Source: Paenibacillus maysiensis | GTDB lineage: Bacteria > Bacillota > Bacilli > Paenibacillales > Paenibacillaceae | Assembly (NCBI RefSeq): GCF_000520815.1 | Contig: NZ_ASRY01000196.1 | Location: forward strand, 1 to 64,000 | Direction: 5' to 3' | DNA length: 64,000 nt | Shown here: positions 19,038-26,976 of the stretch, one piece after another | Position numbering within the stretch: position 1 is the first letter of the stretch | Layout: the number at the start of each line of letters is the position of its first letter | The notes under the pieces: generated by a model | The model's database searches: none | What the model saw: the letters and a program-made list of their open reading frames with translations, nothing else | What the model was told of the DNA's origin: nothing | Translations under genes and position numbers: made by a program

Positions 19038-21023
19038 TTATGACCGCAGCAAGCGCAAGCCGTTCAAAATCACAAGCAACGTGCTGCCCTCATGCCCGAT
19101 GACGCCAAATGGCAGAGCTATATCTTGCACAAAGTTGCTAATGACGAGCAATAAAATGACGCTGACGGCGAAGATCATATTTTGCTTGACCACTCGCTGT
19201 GCCTTTCGTGCCAGCGCTACCGTCGGGGCAATCTCTTCGATGCCATCGTTCATCAGCACCACATCTGCGACCTCCAGTGCGGCTCCGCTGCCGTGCATAC
19301 CCATGCCCAGCCCGACCGTTGCGCCAGCCAGCGCCGGAGCATCATTCACACCGTCACCGACCATGACGACATGCCCGTACTGCTCCCGCAGCATGCGAAT
19401 ATGGCTGACTTTGTCCTCTGGCATCAGACCAGCGTATACTGCATCAACTCCGGCCTGCGCCGCGATCACGGCGGCGGTTTCCGGGCGATCTCCGGTCAGC
19501 ATGACGACCCGGATGCCTTGCGCTTGCAGGCGTCTCACCGCCTCCTGCGCCTGTGGCCGCAGCTCGTCGCGCAATGCCAGCATCCCGGCAATCCGGTCAT
19601 CCGCGAGGATAATGGATACGGTTTTGCCCTCAGCTTCCAGTCGGGCACGTGTTTCCACCCATTCCGGCTCTGCCAGCGGACTAGCGTGATCCAGCGCATC
19701 CGTGCGCCCGATTTTCCATCTCATCCCGTCTACCATGCCCTCCATTCCCCATCCGGTCAGGGACTGTACTTGCTCCACTGCGGGAAGCTCTCGCTGCCCC
19801 AATTCGGCGTCCGCTTTGGCTACAATCGCTCGTGCCAACGGATGCATGGAGTAGCTTTCTATTGCCGCAACAATGCGTAACAGCTCATCGGCATCGTAGC
19901 CTGTGGCGGTAATCCAGTCAGTTACAACAGGCGACCCGATGGTCAGCGTACCTGTTTTGTCAAAGGCGACGACAGATGTCAGCGCCATATTTTCCACATG
20001 CGCACCACCTTTGAACAGGATGCCCCGACGGGCACGGTTGGAAATAGCCGACAGCATTACTGGCATAATGGACGACACGAGTGCGCATGGTGAGGCCACA
20101 ACGAGAAATACCATTGCCTTGTAAAACGCCGCTGCCCACGTCCAGCCCAATACCATTGGCGCACCTGCAATAACGATCAGCGTGACAGCAACAACAATTC
20201 GGGCGTAAATCGACTCGAACCTTTTGATAAATCGTTGGGAATCGGGGACCTCTGTCTGCGCTTCCTCCACCATACGGATGATTTTTGAAAATAGAGTGCC
20301 TTCGGAGGATTGGCTTACCTCCACATACAGGACGCCTTCGCCGTTAATGGTGCCAGCATATACCTCGTCACCCGCCGCTTTGTTCACCGGAATGGACTCC
20401 CCGGTAATAGATGCCTGATTTACCGCCGAAACACCCTTGGAAATCCGGCCATCCGCCGGAATCAGTTCGCCCGGCTTCACCAGCAGCAAATCACCCGGCA
20501 GCAGTTGCTCAATGCCGACCATCTCCGTCCCCTCGCGGGACAGACGCAAAGCCGTTTCCGGCTTCAACGCCATCAGCTCGGAAATATCCTTGCCGCTGCG
20601 CTCGGTGGTATAGCTCTCCAGCGCACCGCTGAGTGCAAAAATGAAGATCAGCATTGCTCCTTCATTCCAGTAGCCAATAGCCGCTGCTCCCAATGACGCT
20701 GCGATCATGAGCAGATTGACATCCAGATCACGTTCACGGATCAGCGTCTCAATGCCTTCTCTGGCTTTAGACCAGCCACCCAAGGCGTAGGAAACCACAT
20801 ACAGGATGACCGCCAGCCATTGCGACCAATGCGAGACGCCCCACGCCATCAGCATAAGCGTTCCACTGCCCAGGGCAGCCTGCATCTCCTTGTTTTTCAG
20901 CATGCTTTTGAGCTGGAATTGTGGCTTGCGATTCGGGCCCGGCCGTCCGCTGCCACTTTTTTTTGAAAGTATCTGATTAGAGGGAGACAATTTCTTTTGA
21001 AGTTGTTGAACTGCTTGCATCAT
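19038..21023 (-). CDS. P1B-4 type metal-exporting P-type ATPase (PfeT/ZosA-like)
   Basis: A 661-residue heavy-metal P-type ATPase with no N-terminal metal-binding domain. It has the actuator TGES ('ASITGESIPV'), 'DKTGTLT' with the phosphorylated Asp, 'MLTGDRPETA' and 'GDGVNDAPAL'. Helix 6 carries SPC ('ASPCALVSS') rather than CPC, and the last helix 'GHEGSTLLVILNG'; these mark subgroup P1B-4, which includes Bacillus PfeT (Fe(II) export; formerly ZosA) and Co exporters. Two Fur/PerR-like boxes upstream support an iron role. AAAGGA precedes the ATG. The first 40 residues are basic and polar, of unknown function. Confidence 0.85.
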   Translation of the reverse strand: MMQAVQQLQKKLSPSNQILSKKSGSGRPGPNRKPQFQLKSMLKNKEMQAALGSGTLMLMAWGVSHWSQWLAVILYVVSYALGGWSKAREGIETLIRERDLDVNLLMIAASLGAAAIGYWNEGAMLIFIFALSGALESYTTERSGKDISELMALKPETALRLSREGTEMVGIEQLLPGDLLLVKPGELIPADGRISKGVSAVNQASITGESIPVNKAAGDEVYAGTINGEGVLYVEVSQSSEGTLFSKIIRMVEEAQTEVPDSQRFIKRFESIYARIVVAVTLIVIAGAPMVLGWTWAAAFYKAMVFLVVASPCALVSSIMPVMLSAISNRARRGILFKGGAHVENMALTSVVAFDKTGTLTIGSPVVTDWITATGYDADELLRIVAAIESYSMHPLARAIVAKADAELGQRELPAVEQVQSLTGWGMEGMVDGMRWKIGRTDALDHASPLAEPEWVETRARLEAEGKTVSIILADDRIAGMLALRDELRPQAQEAVRRLQAQGIRVVMLTGDRPETAAVIAAQAGVDAVYAGLMPEDKVSHIRMLREQYGHVVMVGDGVNDAPALAGATVGLGMGMHGSGAALEVADVVLMNDGIEEIAPTVALARKAQRVVKQNMIFAVSVILLLVISNFVQDIALPFGVIGHEGSTLLVILNGLRLLRS

Positions 21024-21066
21024 GTCACGTTCCTTTCCGTTTTTTGTTCGTTGTACTGAATCTCAT

Positions 21067-21081
21067 TGAGAATGATATCCA
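21067..21081. promoter_or_regulatory. Fur/PerR-type box 1 of the P1B-4 ATPase
   Basis: TGAGAATGATATCCA matches the 7-1-7 Fur/PerR motif (TGATAATNATTATCA) in 10 of 14 positions; 43 bases before the ATPase start. Confidence 0.55.
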
Positions 21082-21103
21082 TTGTTAAGTGCCTTAAAAT
21101 AGC

Positions 21104-21136
21104 ACATGCTGCTTCGGGAAGCCCGAAGCAGCATGT
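21104..21136. repeat. Perfect 15-bp inverted repeat between two Fur-type boxes
   Basis: Arms ACATGCTGCTTCGGG (21104-21118) and CCCGAAGCAGCATGT (22-base offset, 21122-21136) with loop AAG. There is no strong T run on either side, so it is more likely a leader hairpin or operator than a simple terminator. Confidence 0.8.
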
Positions 21137-21143
21137 TTAGCAA

Positions 21144-21158
21144 TGAGAATGATAATCA
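21144..21158. promoter_or_regulatory. Fur/PerR-type box 2 of the P1B-4 ATPase
   Basis: TGAGAATGATAATCA matches the 7-1-7 motif in 12 of 14 positions and the 19-bp Fur box in about 16. Confidence 0.72.
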
Positions 21159-21185
21159 TTTTTGCGTATATACAATTATTTTGGT

Positions 21186-21509
21186 TTAGAGAAACTTTTG
21201 TTTTATTATAACCCTTTTCTTTTCCGATTGTAAACAGGAATTTACCCCAGTGCCTTGATGCCGAAGCTGAGCTTCGGAGACGTTCGCCAAGCGACCTTCA
21301 TAGATCCAACGATAGATGGCTTTCCAGCACATGATGGACCTGCCTTCCTGCCTGAATCGTCCCACAACCTGCTCAGGCGACCCTGTCGCATGCAGCTTCT
21401 TTTCGATTTGTGCAGCCTGTTCTTGGGTCCATTTCCCCTTCGGTACCGAAGCTTTGCGACGATGCTCGTAAGCTCGCCGTGGACAAGAAAACCAGCTAAT
21501 AGTTGTCAA
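21186..21509 (-). pseudogene. IS30-family transposase fragment
   Basis: Residues 17-80 of this frame read as the N-terminal part of an IS30-type transposase: 'KASVPKGKWTQEQ', 'GSPEQVVGRFRQEG' and 'KAIYRWIYEG'. The rest of the enzyme (the DDE catalytic domain) is missing and the frame runs into unrelated sequence. It is a dead remnant of a mobile element. Confidence 0.75.
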
Positions 21510-21564
21510 ACTACAGTGTGGAAAATATTCTAAAAACTGATATACTGTTTTTTGAGCATAACAA

Positions 21565-21592
21565 ATAATCCTTCATTGGCGTGAAGGATTAT
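21565..21592. repeat. Perfect 11-bp inverted repeat in the IS scar
   Basis: ATAATCCTTCA and TGAAGGATTAT around TTGGCG, between the two transposase fragments. It could be an old terminator or part of an element end. Confidence 0.6.
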
Positions 21593-21607
21593 GGATAATT
21601 GCGGGAA

Positions 21608-21986
21608 TTAAATGTGGTAGGGTTGGTCTTTATTAAGGATGGCGCAAACAATCACAACCACCTTGTAGGGCTTGTCCTCTTTTTCTTTTCATATCATAAT
21701 AATCCTTTAATCTACTATTTCTTCCACCACGTAGTCCGCATTGAACGGCTAAATATAGAGCTCTTCGAAGTCTTTTTGATCCTCGCTTCGTTATCCGATT
21801 TCTAGAGGCCGTATACTTACCCGAACTGTAGACACTTGGATCAAGACCTGCGTAGGCAACAAGTTGTTTAGCACTCCTAAATTGACGGGCATCTCCGATC
21901 TCCGCTATGATCGCCGAAGCAAGTTTGTCGCATGAACCGTGGCGCGATTTACCGCCGCTTCTGACAAGCACATGATCTTTTTCCAC
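21608..21986 (-). pseudogene. IS110-family transposase fragment, frameshifted
   Basis: The frame has the C-terminal Transposase_20 domain of IS110/IS1111-type elements: 'IIAEIGDARQFRSAKQLVAY', 'GLDPSVYSSGKYTA', 'RNRITKRGSKRLRRALY'. The DEDD N-terminal domain is gone. After 'YYDMKRKRG' the original reading continues in another frame as 'DKPYKVVVIVCAILNKD' down to a stop at 21608, showing a single-base frameshift. It is non-functional. Confidence 0.8.
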
Positions 21987-22214
21987 AGAATAAAGTAATA
22001 TTTTACTTAGCCTGGTAGGAGAGGGCGTTATTAAAACTCCAAATTTTTATTGCTCCCCTTCCCGTTTACATCTGCACAAAATCCGTATTTCTTTTAATTT
22101 ACTAAAATTAATTTTATCGTAATAACTCCGCTAGAGGCAACCAGAAGCTTTCGAACACGGTATTACATACCAATGGAAGCTCGTTTCACCTTGATATTAT
22201 GAATTAACTCGAAT

Positions 22215-23633
22215 TTATCTTTTTATTCTCGGCAGAAGTGTCGCCGGAATTAGCGCCAGTGCAGAGAAGGCAATCGACCAGATAAACGCATGATCGAACG
22301 CAACAGCTACAGCTGTCGGGTCATGTGACATGACAGAATTAAACTCGTTCTGCAAAATAATAGCGATAACCGATGCGCCAAAGGCGCCGCCGATTTGCTG
22401 CATAATACGAGTGGTGCTGCTGGCATGCGGGATTTGCTTCGAAGACAGGCCAATATAGGCGGAAGCCATGACCGGCAGAAACACAGCCCCTAATCCTGCC
22501 CCCCGCACGATCATTGCTACGCTCAAATAATAATAGCTCGTATCCGCGCTAAGTTGTGTAAATGGCCAGGTTCCAAGCAAGGTAAGCATGGTTCCGACAA
22601 GAACGACGGGTCTCGAACCGATCTGATCCGTTAGTTTGCCGGCAAGCGATCTTGTCAGCAGCATCCCGACCCCTTGCGGCACGAGCAGCAGACCGGATAT
22701 AAGCACGGATTCGCCGCGGACTTGCTGGAAGTATAACGGCAGCAGAAGCATCGCCCCGTAGGTGGTCAGGCCGGATAAAAAGAGCAGTATCGTGGATACG
22801 GCTAAAGAACGCACCCGGAACAGCCTAACATCAAGCAACGCTTCGTTTCCTTTGCGAAACGCATAAACGACAAACACAGCCAAAAGTGCTAAACCCGCTA
22901 AAACGGGAACGAGAACCGCGACATGGCCGAAACCGTGGTTGGAGCTTACTTCTCCAAGACCGCAAATAATGAGAACGATGGCCGGGGAAAGCAGCATCAG
23001 TCCCAGCAGATCCAGCCGCAACGTTCGGGTTTCGCGCTCTTCATTGGGCAGCCCCTTCCACGCCATAATGATGGCAATGATGCAGAGTGGAATATTTACC
23101 AGAAAAATCCATCTCCAGTTCAGATGATTAATGATGAGGCCTCCCAGCACTGGCCCCAAAATCGGTCCAAGCAGCGCCGGCAAACCGACCGTGGCCATCC
23201 CTTTGCCCATATTTTGCCCTCCGAAGGCACGTACTCCCAAGGTCTGCATAATCGGCATCAGCAATCCCCCGCCGATCCCCTGTATGGTACGGAAAAAAAT
23301 CAGGCTCTCCACGTTCCACGCCAAGCTACATAGAACAGAACCAAGCAAGAACATGCCAAGTGAAAAAATCCACATAGACTTGCACCCAAATCGCTCCATC
23401 GCCCAGCCGGTGATGGGAATGACCATGCCAAGCGCAAGCAGATAACTGGTCATAACCCATTGAATGGTCGACACCGAGGTATTAAATTCCCGAACCAGCG
23501 TATCAATAGCAACATTGGTTATCGTCGTGTCGAATAGCGGGGCCAGAATACCGACCATTAGAATCCACATCATTTTCTTCGCGGCCGCCTGCTGTTCAGC
23601 CGATTCAAGCGTTTCGGAACTTTGTATTTGCAA
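22215..23633 (-). CDS. DHA2-family (14-TMS) MFS drug exporter
   Basis: A 472-residue major facilitator of the EmrB/QacA type. It has motif C-like 'GILAPLFDTTITNVAIDTL', 'GGGLLMPIMQTLGVRAF', 'LGPVLGGLIINHLNWRWIFL' and 'VNIPLCIIAI'. Proton-driven export of lipophilic cations or drugs is the family role. The start is TTG at 23633 with AGGGAGG nine bases upstream; no ATG fits. It is divergent from a TetR gene, and the palindrome between them predicts repression until a drug ligand binds TetR. Confidence 0.9.
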   Translation of the reverse strand: MQIQSSETLESAEQQAAAKKMMWILMVGILAPLFDTTITNVAIDTLVREFNTSVSTIQWVMTSYLLALGMVIPITGWAMERFGCKSMWIFSLGMFLLGSVLCSLAWNVESLIFFRTIQGIGGGLLMPIMQTLGVRAFGGQNMGKGMATVGLPALLGPILGPVLGGLIINHLNWRWIFLVNIPLCIIAIIMAWKGLPNEERETRTLRLDLLGLMLLSPAIVLIICGLGEVSSNHGFGHVAVLVPVLAGLALLAVFVVYAFRKGNEALLDVRLFRVRSLAVSTILLFLSGLTTYGAMLLLPLYFQQVRGESVLISGLLLVPQGVGMLLTRSLAGKLTDQIGSRPVVLVGTMLTLLGTWPFTQLSADTSYYYLSVAMIVRGAGLGAVFLPVMASAYIGLSSKQIPHASSTTRIMQQIGGAFGASVIAIILQNEFNSVMSHDPTAVAVAFDHAFIWSIAFSALALIPATLLPRIKR

Positions 23634-23655
23634 GTTGAAACCTCCCTTTGATCGT

Positions 23656-23686
23656 GCAAATAAGAAACTATGAGTTTCTTATTTGC
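23656..23686. promoter_or_regulatory. 31-bp perfect palindrome, TetR operator
   Basis: Arms GCAAATAAGAAACT and AGTTTCTTATTTGC flank ATG, a perfect 14-bp inverted repeat in the divergent region between pump and regulator, overlapping the likely pump promoter. Confidence 0.85.
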
Positions 23687-23748
23687 ATTTATGATATACT
23701 ATCGCTATATGAAACGCAACGAATTTTTTTAAGGAGTATGAGAACAAT

Positions 23749-24342
23749 ATGTCCAATTCTCAACACCAAGATAAATTGAAAAGCAGACGCAGAGGCAAAG
23801 AACTGGAAGCGGCTATACTACAAGCGGTATGGGAAGAGTTGAAAGAACGAGGATATTCTAATCTTACGATGGATGGAGTGGCGGAACGGTCGGGAACAAG
23901 CAAAGCCGTACTTTACCGGCGATGGGCCAACCGCGCTGAGATTGTATTGGCGGCGATCCAGGCACGCGTCCCCCTGCCGCTGGAGGAGGTGCCCGATTAC
24001 GGGAATTTGAGAGATGATGTTTGCGGCGTGCTTAGATTGATGAATCAGAACATTATCGAAGTGATGATGAAGGCTTTCTATGGGCTCGTAACGGAAATCG
24101 GGGCCATGCCGCTTGCATCCGTGCTATTCCCCGAAGGACGTCATAACAGGACAATGACAATAGTGCTACAGCGAGCCGTTGACCGAGGAGAGGTATCGGC
24201 CGAAACCGTTACGCCCCGGATGCTTACTTTGCCAGGAGATTTGGCCCGCAATGAGTTAATACTTTATAATAGGCCAATGTCTGAGCAGACGATTGCTGAG
24301 ATTGTGGACGAAGTGTTTTTGCCACTTGTGTTAAAGCGGTGA
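23749..24342 (+). CDS. TetR/AcrR-family repressor
   Basis: A 197-residue regulator. The N-terminal HTH is clear: 'GYSNLTMDGVAERSGTSKAV' then 'LYRRWANRAEIVLAAIQ'. The C-terminal part ('MPLASVLFPEG', 'MTIVLQRAVDRGEV') matches the ligand domain common in TetR regulators of Bacillota efflux pumps. AAGGAG precedes the ATG. It is divergent from the DHA2 pump and very probably binds the 31-bp palindrome, regulating both genes. Confidence 0.9.
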   Translation: MSNSQHQDKLKSRRRGKELEAAILQAVWEELKERGYSNLTMDGVAERSGTSKAVLYRRWANRAEIVLAAIQARVPLPLEEVPDYGNLRDDVCGVLRLMNQNIIEVMMKAFYGLVTEIGAMPLASVLFPEGRHNRTMTIVLQRAVDRGEVSAETVTPRMLTLPGDLARNELILYNRPMSEQTIAEIVDEVFLPLVLKR

Positions 24343-24479
24343 TTACCAATTCCGCCCCTTGTATGCAGGGGAATCCGTTCATTTTGAGTAATTCGGGTTA
24401 ATCGGTTCCGGGAGCAAAAGAAGGCCCGACCAACTTAGATCAAGTTAATTCGGAACCTTCGGATTATCTTTCACTCCAT

Positions 24480-25367
24480 TTATGATTTTGCCGGATCAAG
24501 TTGAAGCTCCAGCGCTCCTGACCACCGTCCGGACGGAGCGAGCCGCTGAAGCTTCTCCGCCGTATTCTCCTGAGGAAGTGGTATATACAATAAAATTTTT
24601 AGCTCGGGAAACTCGGCCGGCATTAGTGTCGTCGGTCGCAGGGACAGTTTTCCTGCAACAGGATGATTCAGTTCTTTATGGCCGGTATGTGCGATCCGGA
24701 TATCGTGCAGCGGCCACCATTCCCCAAATTCCGGACTGGCTTCGCTTAATTCGTGGCTGAATTCCCTGAACCATGGATCATCCGCAAACTGATCACTGCT
24801 CGCCCGAAACAAAGCCAGACATTTCCGCGCTTCCCTCTCCCAATGCACGAGAAGCTGGCGCTGTGAAGGATGAGTGAACAGGTACCAGACCAAATTGCGA
24901 TCCCGTCCGGTAAGCTTCCCATAATCGGCAAACACCTCGCTTGCAGCTTCGTTCCAGGCCACATAGTTCCACCTGCGGTCCACGGCGTATGCAGGGCACC
25001 ACCCCCAGGAATCCAATATGCCTTGTAGTACGGGATCATACGTCGGTCCCTGGTTTGGAAGCTCGCGGGCGGCCGGATCTATTGCAAGATCGAACATATG
25101 TCTGCGCTCCACCCAGTCCAGCTGCAGCGCCCGGGCTACGCTGTCCAGCACCTGCGGCGAAACGTTAATATCGCGCCCTTGTTCCAGCCAGGTGTACCAA
25201 GAAACACCGACGCCAGCAACCTGCGCGAGCTCCTCTCTTCTTAACCCAGTAGTTCTTCGTCTTCCTCCTGTGGGAAAGCCATATTCCTGCGGGTCAAGCC
25301 GCTCTCTTCGCGTCCTTAAAAAATCCCCTAGCTCAACTCGACGACTGTTCTTGCTCAGATTAATCAA
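24480..25367 (-). CDS. XRE-HTH regulator with MmyB-like ligand domain
   Basis: About 295 residues: an N-terminal XRE helix-turn-helix ('GLRREELAQVAGVGVSWYTW', then 'LEQGRDINVSPQVLDSVARA') and a C-terminal MmyB-like PAS-type domain ('WNEAASEVFADYGKLTGRDR', 'NLVWYLFTHPSQR'). MmyB-type regulators usually control one adjacent oxidoreductase gene and bind a fatty-acid-like ligand. The start is uncertain: TTG at 25367 directly touches the AAAGGAG site, while CTG at 25358 has correct nine-base spacing. It is divergent from the aldo/keto reductase, its likely target. Confidence 0.85.
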   Translation of the reverse strand: MINLSKNSRRVELGDFLRTRRERLDPQEYGFPTGGRRRTTGLRREELAQVAGVGVSWYTWLEQGRDINVSPQVLDSVARALQLDWVERRHMFDLAIDPAARELPNQGPTYDPVLQGILDSWGWCPAYAVDRRWNYVAWNEAASEVFADYGKLTGRDRNLVWYLFTHPSQRQLLVHWEREARKCLALFRASSDQFADDPWFREFSHELSEASPEFGEWWPLHDIRIAHTGHKELNHPVAGKLSLRPTTLMPAEFPELKILLYIPLPQENTAEKLQRLAPSGRWSGALELQLDPAKS

Positions 25368-25466
25368 CTCCTTTACCGCAAAGTAATCCCCGGTTAATTT
25401 GGGAAATGCCGTTCCATTCTAACTGGTGTTATTACACCTATGATAAATAAGCTCCTCGTTATCCCT

Positions 25467-25481
25467 TTGACACCCGTGTCA
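25467..25481. promoter_or_regulatory. Palindromic operator over a -35 box
   Basis: TGACACCCGTGTCA (25468-25481) is a 14-bp palindrome overlapping a consensus TTGACA -35 (25467-25472) facing the aldo/keto reductase. It is the best candidate site for the divergent XRE regulator. Confidence 0.6.
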
Positions 25482-25543
25482 TAATCATAACATAGCACAC
25501 GCCATGCTGTGCAGAAACAAAAGAACTCAAGGAGAGATGTAAG

Positions 25544-26524
25544 ATGCAATATCGGAAATTAGGAAAAAACGGACCAGTCATTTCGGTGATCGGCTTCGGC
25601 GCTTGGGCCATCGGCGGAGGAAATTGGAATTACACCTGGGGTAATCAGGAAGATCGGCTATCGCATAACAGCATCCGCACGGCGCTGGATGCAGGGATTA
25701 ATTTCTTCGATACGGCTGCAGTTTACGGCTTGGGCCACTCCGAAGAAGTGATCGGCAAAGCGCTGAAAGGCGACCGCGATAAAGCGGTCATCGCCACCAA
25801 ATTCGGCCTCGTTTGGGATGAACAGGGCAATGTCTCGCGCAACGGCACCTATGCGTCGATCCTTCGCGAGGTCGAGGCTTCCCTGCGCCGTCTCGGCACC
25901 GACTATATTGACCTGTATCAAATGCACTGGCCGGATACGGACGCCAAAGCGTCGGTAGAGGAAACGATACGCGCCCTTGAAAAACTGCTGCAGGACGGTA
26001 AAATCCGCTATGTCGGAGTCAGCAATTTTCCAGTTGCGCTACTGGAAGAGGCCTTGAAGATCCGGCACGTAGATTCCTTACAGCCGCCCTACTCCATTCT
26101 GGCCGCGGATGCGGAGAAGGAACTTCTCCCCTACAGCCAGAAACAAGGCATCGGCGTGATTGCCTATAGCCCGCTAGCCTCGGGTCTACTCTCCGGAAAC
26201 TACAACGCGGACACCCGATTTGACAAACAGGATTGGCGCTCCAAGTCCCCATCCCATTCCGGAGAAGGCTTCAAGCAAAATATCGCGGTAGTCGGGCAGC
26301 TCAAAGAAGTGGCGGCGGACCTCGGCATTACAGTCGCCCAACTGGCCCTCGCTTACGTCCTGGCTCATCCGGCTTTAACGAGCGCGCTCGTCGGCGTCCG
26401 CAAGCCTGAACATATCCTGAAGTCGCTGCCGGCCGTGGATGTTAAACTCGACGATGCCGTGCTGGCTAAGATTCGGACCATTGCAGCGAGCGCCGCAAGA
26501 ATCGAGATGCCGATAAACGAGTAA
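25544..26524 (+). CDS. Aldo/keto reductase
   Basis: A 326-residue NADPH-dependent TIM-barrel reductase. Catalytic residues: Asp and Tyr in 'NFFDTAAVYGLGHSEEVIG', Lys in 'AVIATKFGLVWD' and His in 'YIDLYQMHWPD'. The C-terminal cofactor site is 'ALVGVRKPEHI'. It reduces aldehydes or ketones; substrate not identifiable. AAGGAG precedes the ATG. It has a higher GC content than the regions around it and sits alone, divergent from an MmyB-type regulator, a common stress or xenobiotic-response pairing. Confidence 0.9.
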   Translation: MQYRKLGKNGPVISVIGFGAWAIGGGNWNYTWGNQEDRLSHNSIRTALDAGINFFDTAAVYGLGHSEEVIGKALKGDRDKAVIATKFGLVWDEQGNVSRNGTYASILREVEASLRRLGTDYIDLYQMHWPDTDAKASVEETIRALEKLLQDGKIRYVGVSNFPVALLEEALKIRHVDSLQPPYSILAADAEKELLPYSQKQGIGVIAYSPLASGLLSGNYNADTRFDKQDWRSKSPSHSGEGFKQNIAVVGQLKEVAADLGITVAQLALAYVLAHPALTSALVGVRKPEHILKSLPAVDVKLDDAVLAKIRTIAASAARIEMPINE

Positions 26525-26530
26525 ACCGGC

Positions 26531-26564
26531 AAATACAACGCAGATACCTATCTGCGTTGTATTT
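26531..26564. terminator. Perfect 16-bp inverted repeat after the aldo/keto reductase
   Basis: Arms AAATACAACGCAGATA (26531-26546) and TATCTGCGTTGTATTT (26549-26564) with a two-base centre, seven bases after the stop. It is probably the terminator although the T run is only three long. The next 320 bases (26565-26887) are AT-rich and I see no gene in them. Confidence 0.65.
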
Positions 26565-26887
26565 GCTGTGCATAAAAATTATTACAGAAACAGGAAACGA
26601 CGAAGCTTCGGTAGTAGCATCAACCTGTGACATCGCGACACATACCACACATATGTGCTATTAAATAAAAAATCGAAGAGGTTTTTGTGTTATTGTTTCC
26701 CGTTAGCTGAATGTCATTATAGTATTTCTGGAATTAGAATACCAGTATTTATAATGTTTTCATATTACTTAAATATAATTACTTTATATAGGCATAATAT
26801 TTTTTCTTCTATTCTTTCTGATATTATAAGTGACGGATTGTAAAAACGAATCCTTAAATTACAGACTTTATTTCTTCCCATCACCAA

Positions 26888-26926
26888 GAAAAAAGGATAT
26901 CCGCGCAACAGCGCAGATATCCTTTC
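26888..26926 (-). terminator. Terminator of the dikinase-like gene
   Basis: Arms 'aaaggatatccgcgc' and 'gcgcagatatccttt' (one wobble) with loop AACA and a T run on the minus strand. Confidence 0.85.
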
Positions 26927-26976
26927 TATACAGCTTAAGCATCTTTTATGAAATGAAATTCGCGTTACATTCGGGG

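Noticed and set aside
21633-21986. Active IS110 element
   Set aside because: Only the C-terminal domain remains, and it carries a frameshift.
26655-26843. 62-codon plus-strand frame between terminators
   Set aside because: AT-rich random-looking sequence with no ribosome site.
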